From Xanthomonas sp. 3793 (GTDB taxonomy: Bacteria; Pseudomonadota; Gammaproteobacteria; Xanthomonadales; Xanthomonadaceae): a DNA stretch of 64,000 nucleotides. The stretch covers positions 496,001 through 560,000 of the forward strand of contig NZ_JANTYU010000004.1 in the NCBI RefSeq assembly GCF_024806835.1, given 5' to 3'. The number at the start of each line of letters is the position of its first letter. Within the stretch, counting starts at the first letter, position 1. Below the pieces are notes generated by a model. It saw only the letters and a program-made list of their open reading frames with translations, had not been told where the DNA came from and searched no databases. Shown piece after piece: positions 56,877-64,000 of this stretch. The position numbers were made by a program, and so were the translations under genes.

Positions 56877-59090
56877 CTACACCGCCCTGCGTGGCAGCCG
56901 CGCCAGCAGCTTGTCCAGGGTGATCGGATAGTCGCGCACGCGGATGCCGGTGGCGTTGTAGACCGCATTGGCCAGCGCCGGCGCCACGCCGGTCAACCCC
57001 AGCTCGCCCACGCCCTTGGCCTTCAGCGGCGACATGGTGGGGTCCACCTCGTCGATGAAATGCGCTTCCAGGTGCGGGATATCCGCATGCACCGGCACCT
57101 CGTACCCGGCCAGGTCGTGATTGACGAACAGGCCCAGCCGCGTGTCCACCGCCATCTCTTCCATCAACGCCGCACCCACGCCCATCACCATGCCGCCGAT
57201 CACCTGACTGCGCGCGGTCTTGGGGTTGAGGATGCGCCCGGCCGCGCAGACCGCCAGCAACCGGCGCACGCGAATTTCTCCGGTATCGGCGTCTATCGCC
57301 ACCTGCGCAAAGTGCGCGCCGAAGGTCTGCTGCGCGTAGCGCTGCTTGAGCGTGCCGTACTCCATGGCGTCCTCGGCCACCAGCTCGCCGTGCTCGGCCG
57401 CCTGCGCCAGCGGAATGGCGCGCGCGCCCACCTGCACCATCCCATCGGCAAAGCGGGCCTGGTCGGCGGCAATACCCAGGCGCTGCGCAACCGTCTCGCG
57501 CAGCTGCATGCAGGCGGCATACACGCCGGCGGTCACCGAGGCGGCGCCCTGCTGCCCGCCCGAGCCGGGCGTCTGCGGAAAGCTGGAATCGCCCAGCCGC
57601 ACCACCACCTGCTGCAGCGGCACACCGAGCAGTTCGGCCGCGGTCTGCGCCACGATGGTGTAGCTGCCGGTACCGATATCGGTCATGTCGGTTTCGATCG
57701 TCAGCGTGCCGCTGCGGTCCAGCCGCGCACGCGCACCGGCCTTGGCAATCGGCGCGCCGCGAATGGCGCTGGCCATGCCCATGCCGATCAGCCAACGCCC
57801 GTCGCGCACGCTGGCCGGGGTGGGATTGCGTTGCGACCAACCGAAGCGTTGCGCGCCGCTGCGCAGGCAGGCCACGAACGGCCGCGTGGAGAACCGGCGC
57901 TGCGGTTGCTCCGGGTCCACCTGGGTGTCGTTGACGATGCGCAGCTGCACCGGGTCCATGCCCAGGCGTTCGGCCAGTTCGTCCATGGCCACTTCCAGCG
58001 CCATCATCCCCGGCGCTTCGCCGGGCGCGCGCATGGCGTTGCCTTCGGCCAGATCCAGCACTGCCAACCGCACGCAGGTCATCCGGTTGGCACCGGCATA
58101 CAGCGCGCGGGTGGACAAGGTGGTCGGCTCGCTGCGACCGCCACGCAGATTGCCCGACCAGCTCTCATGGGCGATCGCGGTCAGCCGCCCGTCGGCCGTG
58201 GCACCCAGGCGCAGGCGCTGGATGGTGGCGGGCCGATGGATGGTGCTGTTGAACATCAACGGGCGCTGCAGGGCCAGCTTGACCGGTCGCGCGGTGATGC
58301 GTGCGGCCAGCGCGGCCAGCACCAGGTCCGCCTGCGCGGTGCCCTTGCCGCCGAAGCCGCCGCCAATGAACGGCGACAGCAGCCGGATACGCTCCTTCGG
58401 CACGCCGAGCGCCTTGCCCAGGTCGCGTGTGCCCCAGTTCATCTGCTGGATGGCGGTGTGGCAGATCAGCTGATCGCCTTCCCAGCGCGCGATGGTGGCG
58501 TGCGGCTCCAGCATCGCGTGCGCCTGGTCGGGGGTGCGGTAAGTGGCATCCACGGTGAACGGTGCGGCGGCATAGGCGGCGGCGAAATCGCCTTGCGCAG
58601 TCTGTGGCGGTCCACCGAACGGGGCCTGCGGCGCCACCGGAGCGCTGGCCTGCTGGGCGGCCAGGTCGTACTGCCCACGCTCGCGCGCATAGCGCACCCG
58701 CACCAGCGCCGCGCCGGCACGGGCCTGCTCGAAGGTCTCCGCCACCACCACTGCCACCGCCTGGTGGTAGTGGTCCACCTGCGGCGCGGCCAGAAACCGC
58801 TGCACATAGAACTCGCCGGTGCCCAGCGTGGGCACGTTCTGGTAGGTGAGCACGGCGATCACCCCGGCTGCCGCCAGTGCGGCGGCGGTATCCAGCGCAG
58901 TGATGCGGCCCTTGCCGATCGCCGCGCCGACCAGATAGCCATACGCCATCTGCCCGGGCTGGTCGTGCCATTCGTATGCGTAGCGCGCCTGCCCGGTCAC
59001 CTTGAGCGGCCCGTCCACGCGGTCGACCGGCTGGCCAAGCACCTTGAGTCGGTCGCTGGGGTTGCTGCCTGCGGGGGTGTCGAACTTCAT
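56877..59090 (-). CDS. Molybdopterin-binding aldehyde/xanthine dehydrogenase large subunit (PaoC/YagR type)
   Basis: A 737-residue subunit of a xanthine-oxidase-family molybdoenzyme; E. coli PaoC (YagR) is 732. The N-terminal a/b hammerhead domain (about 10-125) has VDRVDGPLKVTGQARYAYEW. Molybdopterin-binding segments follow (SPFIGGGFGGKGT, RAPGEAPGM, DIGTGSYTI, GGQQGAASVTAG). The catalytic glutamate is in KGVGELGLTG near the C-terminus. Such subunits normally work with 2Fe-2S (PaoA) and FAD (PaoB) partners. Neither is adjacent, which is unusual. It probably oxidises aromatic aldehydes. The ATG at 59090 gives the family N-terminus; the frame is open 115 codons further. Confidence 0.93.
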   Translation of the reverse strand: MKFDTPAGSNPSDRLKVLGQPVDRVDGPLKVTGQARYAYEWHDQPGQMAYGYLVGAAIGKGRITALDTAAALAAAGVIAVLTYQNVPTLGTGEFYVQRFLAAPQVDHYHQAVAVVVAETFEQARAGAALVRVRYARERGQYDLAAQQASAPVAPQAPFGGPPQTAQGDFAAAYAAAPFTVDATYRTPDQAHAMLEPHATIARWEGDQLICHTAIQQMNWGTRDLGKALGVPKERIRLLSPFIGGGFGGKGTAQADLVLAALAARITARPVKLALQRPLMFNSTIHRPATIQRLRLGATADGRLTAIAHESWSGNLRGGRSEPTTLSTRALYAGANRMTCVRLAVLDLAEGNAMRAPGEAPGMMALEVAMDELAERLGMDPVQLRIVNDTQVDPEQPQRRFSTRPFVACLRSGAQRFGWSQRNPTPASVRDGRWLIGMGMASAIRGAPIAKAGARARLDRSGTLTIETDMTDIGTGSYTIVAQTAAELLGVPLQQVVVRLGDSSFPQTPGSGGQQGAASVTAGVYAACMQLRETVAQRLGIAADQARFADGMVQVGARAIPLAQAAEHGELVAEDAMEYGTLKQRYAQQTFGAHFAQVAIDADTGEIRVRRLLAVCAAGRILNPKTARSQVIGGMVMGVGAALMEEMAVDTRLGLFVNHDLAGYEVPVHADIPHLEAHFIDEVDPTMSPLKAKGVGELGLTGVAPALANAVYNATGIRVRDYPITLDKLLARLPRRAV

Positions 59091-59509
59091 GCGGATGCCT
59101 CCTCGAAGAATGCGGGCGGACGGCGCGTGTCGGGGCATCTCGGCCGTGACGCCAGACCCCGGCCCCGGCGATCGCCCATGCCGGCGGTGCGTATCGGTTG
59201 TAGCAAACCCCGGCGCCGTGCGATGCCACGCAGGCGGCATGCGCTCATGAAACCTGCTCACGAATCGGCGCAAGCGCAGGCACCGCGGGCGATTCACCTT
59301 GCCGCACCTGCTTGCCGCACCTGCGCGACCTTGGCGCGGGCCGCCTCGCTGCCGACGCTCCGGCTCGCCAACCGTCCCGCCCCCTACTGCCCCAGGCTCC
59401 ACCAGTCCCGCCCCACCATGAACGTCACCAGCCACCGCAGCGCCCGCCCCGCCACACCGGCAGACCCGCTGTCATTCCCGTGTAAAATGCGCGGTCTTTG
59501 ACCGGAACA
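59091..59509. promoter_or_regulatory. Divergent intergenic region with a probable promoter for the motor-like operon
   Basis: About 420 bases. Near the right end, TGTAAAATG at 59481-59489 resembles an extended -10 box, placed about 21 bases before the ATG of the DUF3348 gene; a -35 was not defined. No 2Fe-2S or FAD subunit gene for the molybdoenzyme lies here. Confidence 0.45.
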
Positions 59510-60247
59510 ATGGCGAAGTCTGCTCCACGGGCGCCCCTCTCGGGCCCGGCGTTCATTCGCCTGCTCGCACGCCTCAGCGATGTCCGCGTCGCCCAGTCCA
59601 ACCATGCGCTGGCCGACCGGCTGAGCCAGTGGATCGACTGGACACGCGCGGTGGCCGTGTCCAAGGCGCTGGATGGCAAGTTGCCCGACATCGACGACCT
59701 TCCAGAACCGCGTCCGCTCGATGCCGAAGCCTGCGCCCGCGTGCGCGCCGGCCTGGCGACCAGCAGCGTGGCCGATCTGGATGCGCTGGTCGCGCGGCTG
59801 CGCAGCCAGGCAGGTGACGCCACCGACACGGATGCAGCGCCGCCGGCGCCCGACTACGCACCGTTCCGGCAGCATTACCTGGCGATGCAGCGTGCCATGC
59901 GCACTGCCACCGGCGATCTGCGCGGGCGGCTGCGCGACCTGCTGACGCTGGCGTCCGGCGACATGGCACGGCTGGCCGAAGTGGATGCAGTGATGGAGCT
60001 GACCCTGAGCCCACGCGAGCAAAGCTTGTTGAACACCGTGCCAGGCCTGCTGGGCACGCATTTCGAACGCCTGCGCGAGGCCGCGTACGCGCACGGCGCG
60101 CCAACCGAGCAGGAGATCGCGCCGCGCGCGGTGTCCGATGGTTGGCTGGATGTATTTCGCAAAGACATGCAGAGCGTGTTGCTCGCCGAACTGGATGTTC
60201 GTTTTCACCCGATCGAAGGCCTGCTTGCAGCGCTTCGTACCCGCTAA
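59510..60247 (+). CDS. DUF3348 family protein
   Basis: A 245-residue cytoplasmic, mostly helical protein. It begins MAKSAPRAPLSGPAFIRLLARL, and its middle contains a DYAPFRQHYLAMQRAM helix pair; the C-terminal domain (LDVFRKDMQSVLLAELDVRFHPIEGLLAAL) is family-typical. The DUF has no characterised role. It is the first gene of the four-gene operon DUF3348-DUF802-OmpA-DUF2894, ending 10 bases before the next. Position suggests a cytoplasmic accessory of the motor-like complex. The ATG at 59510 was chosen over a GTG/ATG four codons upstream. Confidence 0.88.
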   Translation: MAKSAPRAPLSGPAFIRLLARLSDVRVAQSNHALADRLSQWIDWTRAVAVSKALDGKLPDIDDLPEPRPLDAEACARVRAGLATSSVADLDALVARLRSQAGDATDTDAAPPAPDYAPFRQHYLAMQRAMRTATGDLRGRLRDLLTLASGDMARLAEVDAVMELTLSPREQSLLNTVPGLLGTHFERLREAAYAHGAPTEQEIAPRAVSDGWLDVFRKDMQSVLLAELDVRFHPIEGLLAALRTR

Positions 60248-60257
60248 CTGGGACGTC

Positions 60258-62915
60258 ATGTTCAAAACTCTTGTACACGTGTGTGTGTTTCTCGTCGGCC
60301 TGTTGGCGGTTTGCTGGGTCGGGTTCGGCTATCTGGGCAACAACCCGCTGGGCGCGTGCGTCGCAGCGGTGATCGGCGCGTGTTACCTCGCCGGTGCGCT
60401 GGAGCTGTATCGCTACCGCCAGGCCAGCGCCACCCTGGACAGCGCAGTGACCGGGCTCACCGCTGCGCCATCGGCGCTGGACGCGTGGCTGGAGCAGTTG
60501 CACCCGAGCCTGCGCAATGCGGTGCGTCTGCGCATCCAGGGTGCGCGTGTGGCGTTGCCGGCCCCTGTGCTGACGCCGTATCTGGTCGGTCTGCTGGTGC
60601 TGCTGGGCATGCTCGGCACCCTGCTCGGCATGATGGCCACGCTCAAGGGCACCGGGTTTGCGCTGCAAAGCGCCACCGACCTGCAGGCCATTCGCGGTTC
60701 GCTGGCCGCACCGGTGGAAGGGTTGGCATTCGCCTTCGGCACCTCCATCGCCGGCGTCGCCACCTCGGCCATGCTGGGCCTGTTGTCGGCGCTGTGCCGC
60801 CGCGAGCGGCTGCAGGCCACGCAGCGGCTGGATCTGAAGATCGCATCCGAGTTGCACACGCACTCGGATGCGCACCAACGCAGCGAGGCGTTCAAGCTGC
60901 AGCAGCAACAAAGCACATTGATGCCGGCGCTGATCGATCGCCTGCAGGCCTTGATGGGCAGCATCGAGCAGCAGAGCATCGCCGCCGACGCACGTCTGGC
61001 CACGCAGCAGGCCGAGTTCCACGCCAGGACCGAAGCGGCGTATGCGCGGCTGGCCACCTCGATGGAGCAATCGCTGCAGGCCGGCGTCGCAGAGAGTGCG
61101 CGCGCGGTTGGCGCGGCGTTGCAGCCGGCGATGGAGGCCACCATGGCCAGCATCGCGCGCGACACCGCCGCGCTGCACGCACAGCTCACCCAGGCCCTGC
61201 AGCAGCAGCTGGACGGCATCAGCAGCGGGTTCGATCGCAGTGCCAGCAGCGCCGCGCAACAATGGACCACCGCGCTCACCGCGCAGGAACACGCACAGCA
61301 GGCGCTCAGCACGCAGCTGCAAACCACGCTGGAGCAGATCGCCCAGCACACCGCTGGATTGCAGGAGCGCGTGAGCACCGCGGTGCAGCAGCAACTGCAT
61401 GGGCTCGACGCCGGCTTCAAGGACAGCGCACGCCTTGCGGCCGAGCACTGGCAGGCGGCGCTGGCCGCACAGGAGCGCGCGCAGCAGGCGCTCAGCGAGC
61501 AGATACAGGCCATGCTGGCGCAGGTCGAGCAACGCAGCAGCGCCCTGCAGGACAGCGTCGGCACCGCCGTGCAGCAGCAATTGCATGCACTGGATGAGGG
61601 CTTTGCGCGCAGCACCGCCGCCAACGCCGAGACCTGGGCATCGGTGCTTGCCGAACAACAACGCGCCACCCACTCGCTCGGCACGCAGTTGCAGGCCACG
61701 CTGGAACAGCTGGCCCAGCAGACCACCGCCTTGCAGCACGGCGTGCAAGAGGCGGTGCAACAGCAGCTGGACGGGGTGACCAGCGGATTGGAGGCCAGCA
61801 CCGCCGCCACCGCCGCCAGCTGGACCGCTGCGGTGGCCGAACAGCAACGCGCCAACCACACCCTCACCCACGACCTGCAGAACGCACTGACACAGTTCGC
61901 CAGCACCTTCGATGCGCGCTCCAACGCGCTGGTGGATGCGGTGTCCAGGCGCATGGAGCAATCCAGCAGCGAAACCGCCACTGCCTGGAGCGACGCGCTC
62001 GCACAGCAGCAACACGCCAGCGCCGCGTTGGCCACCCAGCACCAGGATGCGCTGGCCGCGGCAACCGCCAGCTTCGACACGCATGCCGCAGGCCTGGTCG
62101 ACACCCTGCAGCAATCGCATGCCGAGCTGCAGGCCGCACTGGAAGCGCGCGATGCACAGCGTCTTGCCCTGTGGAGCGAGCGCTTTGCCGCGATGAGCGC
62201 CACCTTGGCCGCGCAATGGGAACAGACCGGCGAACGCGTCACCCGGCAACAACAGGCCATCTGCGACACCCTGGCCACGACGGCCGGCGAACTGTCCACC
62301 CAGGCGCAGGCGCAGACCAGCGCCACGATTGCCGAGATCTCGCGCCTGATGCAGATCGCCTCCGAAGCTCCCAAGGCCGCGGCCGATGTGGTGGCCGAGC
62401 TGCGCCAGAACCTTTCCGAAAGCATGGTGCGCGACACCGCCATGCTGGAAGAACGCAGCCGCCTGCTGGCCACGCTGGATACCTTGCTCAACGCGGTCAA
62501 TCACGCCTCCACCGAACAACGCCAAGCCGTCGACGCACTGGTCACCACCTCGGCGGACCTGCTGCAACGTGTGGGCAGCCAGCTCACCGAACAGATCGGC
62601 AGCGAAACCGGCAAGCTCGGCGCGGTGGCCGCGCACGTCAGCGGCAGCGCGGTGGAAGTGGCCAGCCTGGGCGAAGCCTTCGGCATGGCGGTGCAGATGT
62701 TCAGCACCTCCACCGGCGAGCTCAACGAACGCCTGCAACACGTGGCCACCGCGCTGGATGCGTCGCTGGCACGCAGCGACGACCAGCTGGCGTATTACGT
62801 GGCGCAGGCGCGTGAGGTGGTCGACCTCAGCATGCTGTCGCAGAAGCAGATCATCGAAGAACTGCGTCAGCTCGATGGCCAGCGTCGCGATGCTGGCGCA
62901 GCGGAGCCGGCATGA
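60258..62915 (+). CDS. DUF802 protein, MotA/ExbB/ZorA-like motor subunit with a giant coiled-coil tail
   Basis: An 885-residue protein. Four membrane helices lie at about 5-24, 31-50, 103-128 and 152-179. The last two have the MotA/TolQ/ExbB pattern: GMLGTLLGMMATLKGTG, then APVEGLAFAFGTSIAGVATS. From 185 to the end is a Gln/Ala-rich, helical, probably coiled-coil tail of about 700 residues, including four exact 62-residue repeats at 317-564. The stop overlaps the next gene by ATGA. The family is uncharacterised; the architecture is that of the ion-driven motor ring of Zorya (ZorA) and flagellar stators, with the tail projecting into the cytoplasm. A motor role is inference. Confidence 0.88.
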   Translation: MFKTLVHVCVFLVGLLAVCWVGFGYLGNNPLGACVAAVIGACYLAGALELYRYRQASATLDSAVTGLTAAPSALDAWLEQLHPSLRNAVRLRIQGARVALPAPVLTPYLVGLLVLLGMLGTLLGMMATLKGTGFALQSATDLQAIRGSLAAPVEGLAFAFGTSIAGVATSAMLGLLSALCRRERLQATQRLDLKIASELHTHSDAHQRSEAFKLQQQQSTLMPALIDRLQALMGSIEQQSIAADARLATQQAEFHARTEAAYARLATSMEQSLQAGVAESARAVGAALQPAMEATMASIARDTAALHAQLTQALQQQLDGISSGFDRSASSAAQQWTTALTAQEHAQQALSTQLQTTLEQIAQHTAGLQERVSTAVQQQLHGLDAGFKDSARLAAEHWQAALAAQERAQQALSEQIQAMLAQVEQRSSALQDSVGTAVQQQLHALDEGFARSTAANAETWASVLAEQQRATHSLGTQLQATLEQLAQQTTALQHGVQEAVQQQLDGVTSGLEASTAATAASWTAAVAEQQRANHTLTHDLQNALTQFASTFDARSNALVDAVSRRMEQSSSETATAWSDALAQQQHASAALATQHQDALAAATASFDTHAAGLVDTLQQSHAELQAALEARDAQRLALWSERFAAMSATLAAQWEQTGERVTRQQQAICDTLATTAGELSTQAQAQTSATIAEISRLMQIASEAPKAAADVVAELRQNLSESMVRDTAMLEERSRLLATLDTLLNAVNHASTEQRQAVDALVTTSADLLQRVGSQLTEQIGSETGKLGAVAAHVSGSAVEVASLGEAFGMAVQMFSTSTGELNERLQHVATALDASLARSDDQLAYYVAQAREVVDLSMLSQKQIIEELRQLDGQRRDAGAAEPA
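61206..61949 (+). repeat. Four in-frame 186-bp tandem repeats within the DUF802 gene
   Basis: Units start at 61206, 61392, 61578 and 61764, each exactly 186 bp (62 codons). Each begins with Gln-Leu (QLDGI, QLHGL, QLHAL, QLDGV), has W at unit position 20, an AQE/AEQ-x-RA stretch at 26-30, a QLQxTLEQ-like helix at 37-44, and closes with TAVQQ or EAVQQ. The fourth is the most diverged and loses the motif at its end. Weaker, shorter relatives continue into 61950-62250. Confidence 0.9.
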
Positions 62916-63577
62916 GCGACGAGATCGAAAGCGACGGCGAATCGGGCACGCCGATCTGGGCCGCATTCGGCGACCTGATGTCAGTGCTGCTGGGCGCATT
63001 CGTGCTGATCCTGGTCGGGGTGATCGGCGTGCAGCTGCAGCTGTCCAGCCGTCTGGATCAGGAGGTCAAACAACGCCAAGCAGAGGCGCAGCGCCGCAAG
63101 ACGCTGGAACAGGCGCTGGCCGCACCGCTGGCCGCCGGCCGCGTGACGTTGGTCGATGGCCGCATCGGCATTCGCGGCAACGTGCTGTTTGCATTCAATT
63201 CCGATGAGCTGCAGCCGGAAGGACGCGAGGTGTTGAAGTCGCTCGCTGCGCCTTTGGCGCAGTACCTGAGCGCACGCGAGGAACTGCTGATGGTCAGCGG
63301 GTTTACCGACGACCGCCCGGTGCTGGGCGGCAACCGCCGTTATGCCGACAACTGGGAGCTGTCCGCGCAGCGCGCGCTCACCGTGACCCGCGCGCTGATC
63401 GCCGAGGGCGTGCCGGCCGCATCGGTGTTCGCTGCGGCGTTCGGCTCGCAGCAACCGGTGGATTCCAACGCTGACGAGGCGCGCCGCGCCAAGAATCGCC
63501 GGGTGGAAATCGCACCGATCGCACGCCCGTCCGGCGCGCAGCGCACGGCCCCCGCGCAGGCCGCCGCCACACGATGA
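62912..63577 (+). CDS. OmpA/MotB/ZorB-like partner subunit
   Basis: A 221-residue protein with one membrane helix at about 19-42 that begins with an aspartate, D21, in AAFGDLMSVLLGAF. This is equivalent in placement to the ion-binding Asp32 of MotB (AFADFVTAMMAF). The OmpA-like peptidoglycan-binding domain spans about 85-205: FAFNSDELQPEG, SGFTDDRP, NWELSAQRALTV and KNRRVEI. An Ala/Pro-rich tail follows. ATGA overlaps join it to both neighbouring genes. It probably anchors the DUF802 ring to the cell wall and carries the ion path; this is inferred from architecture. Confidence 0.92.
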   Translation: MSDEIESDGESGTPIWAAFGDLMSVLLGAFVLILVGVIGVQLQLSSRLDQEVKQRQAEAQRRKTLEQALAAPLAAGRVTLVDGRIGIRGNVLFAFNSDELQPEGREVLKSLAAPLAQYLSAREELLMVSGFTDDRPVLGGNRRYADNWELSAQRALTVTRALIAEGVPAASVFAAAFGSQQPVDSNADEARRAKNRRVEIAPIARPSGAQRTAPAQAAATR

Positions 63578-64000
63578 GCACCCCGGCTTCCGCACGCGCG
63601 CGCCTGGAACGTTGGCGCAGCCAGGGCGCCGACCGGCTGGACCCGGTGCGCTTCCATCTGATGCAGACGCTGGCGACGCGTGCCGAAACGCAGGCCGACG
63701 CGGTACGTGCGGTGCTGGAAGAAAAGCTTGCCGGCCTGGTCGATGCGTATGCGGCCACCATCAAGGAAACTGCGCGTGGTACGCGTGCCGGCGTCGCATC
63801 GCCCGCAGTGCAGCGCAGCCCGCTCGGCGCCCTGACCGATCAGCTGGCAGGCCACGCCGCGCTGATGGAAGTGGACAGCAGAAAGACCGCGGCCGCCGAT
63901 ACGCAGCTGTTTCCGGAGCTGCCGGCGCTTGACGATTTTCGTCGTACCTGGACCACCGTACGCACCGCCAGCCAGGTGCGTCAGTCGCTGCAGGACGCGC
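63574..64000 (+). CDS. DUF2894 family protein (partial, runs off the window)
   Basis: 142 complete codons are visible from the ATG at 63574 and the frame stays open to the last base. It begins MSTPASARARLERWRSQGAD, continues RLDPVRFHLMQTLATRA, and has a helical LEEKLAGLVDAYAATIK segment and LPALDDFRRTWTTVR, features of the DUF2894 family. No membrane helix. The start overlaps the OmpA-like gene by four bases, so it is translationally coupled and likely belongs to the same complex as a cytoplasmic component. Confidence 0.85.
   Translation, partial: MSTPASARARLERWRSQGADRLDPVRFHLMQTLATRAETQADAVRAVLEEKLAGLVDAYAATIKETARGTRAGVASPAVQRSPLGALTDQLAGHAALMEVDSRKTAAADTQLFPELPALDDFRRTWTTVRTASQVRQSLQDA

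Noticed and set aside
56382-59501. 1039-codon open frame antisense to the molybdopterin oxidoreductase gene
   Set aside because: His/Arg/Gly-rich translation without domains. The opposite strand encodes a complete, well-recognised 737-residue enzyme.
61206-61949. CRISPR-like or minisatellite array
   Set aside because: The 186-bp units are in frame, coding and diverged, with no spacers and no cas genes nearby. They are protein repeats.
59574-62999. 1141-codon open frame antisense to the DUF802 gene
   Set aside because: A shadow frame caused by high GC and the repetitive Gln/Ala codons of DUF802. The sense strand has membrane helices, family features and operon overlaps; the antisense translation is low-complexity.
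59510-64000. Complete Zorya defence system
   Set aside because: ZorA- and ZorB-like architecture is present, but no ZorC-like or helicase/nuclease (ZorD/ZorE) gene is visible. DUF3348 and DUF2894 do not look like them, so the name Zorya is not justified.

Overview
The window is about 65% GC gamma-proteobacterial chromosome. Gene content, strong codon bias (which leaves long antisense open frames) and the dispersed intergenic repeats most resemble Xanthomonas or a close relative; this is inferred from recognition, not from a search. About 61 protein genes and two broken genes are supported. No rRNA, tRNA, CRISPR array, prophage or insertion sequence was seen.

Layout. 0.4-3.5 kb: D-amino-acid catabolism (alr and dadA, with a divergent Lrp-type regulator). 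4.3-8.3 kb: msrB with a decayed lysozyme-inhibitor-like gene behind it, the flagellar stator motAB, and two small genes. 8.7-15.4 kb: a convergent response regulator/histidine kinase pair, then a trimeric autotransporter adhesin followed by a secreted subtilase. 15.4-22.8 kb: small genes, an ABC-2 exporter, a CPA1-type Na+/H+ antiporter, a secreted protein and a secreted fasciclin protein. 23-26.2 kb: a predicted but little-studied DNA-repair pair, a radical SAM protein plus a DUF4130-UdgX fusion. 26.3-30.5 kb: DoxX and extradiol dioxygenase with a divergent LysR regulator, a WrbA-like flavoprotein and an aldo/keto reductase. 30.7-42.4 kb: glycosyltransferase, M13 metallopeptidase, MpaB-like oxygenase, amino-acid permease, a LytS/LytTR-type two-component system and a Tat-exported amino-acid oxidase. 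43-55.3 kb: a stress island with a DUF892 ferritin-like protein, manganese catalase, a sigma-54 response regulator coupled to a tiny H-box protein, a cyanide-insensitive-type cytochrome bd oxidase, a YghA-type dehydrogenase, a DUF4142-like protein, a zinc alcohol dehydrogenase and several very small charged proteins. 56.9-59.1 kb: a molybdopterin aldehyde oxidase large subunit with no partner subunits beside it. 59.5 kb to the right edge: an overlapping operon DUF3348-DUF802-OmpA-DUF2894, cut by the window end.

The last operon is the best candidate for an undescribed system. Its second gene has MotA/ExbB/ZorA-like membrane segments plus a very long coiled tail, and its third is MotB/ZorB-like, with an Asp in its only membrane helix and a peptidoglycan-binding OmpA domain. 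Together they look like an ion-driven motor distinct from the true motAB at 5.2-7.3 kb. The tail contains four exact-length 62-residue (186 bp) tandem repeats. The second candidate is the radical SAM plus UdgX pair.

Intergenic DNA carries a dispersed repeat family, including a 233-bp tandem duplication at the left edge, an inverted copy near 4.1 kb, and shorter relatives at 24.9 and 33.8 kb. Most intergenic stretches over 300 bases hold either these repeats or nothing recognisable.
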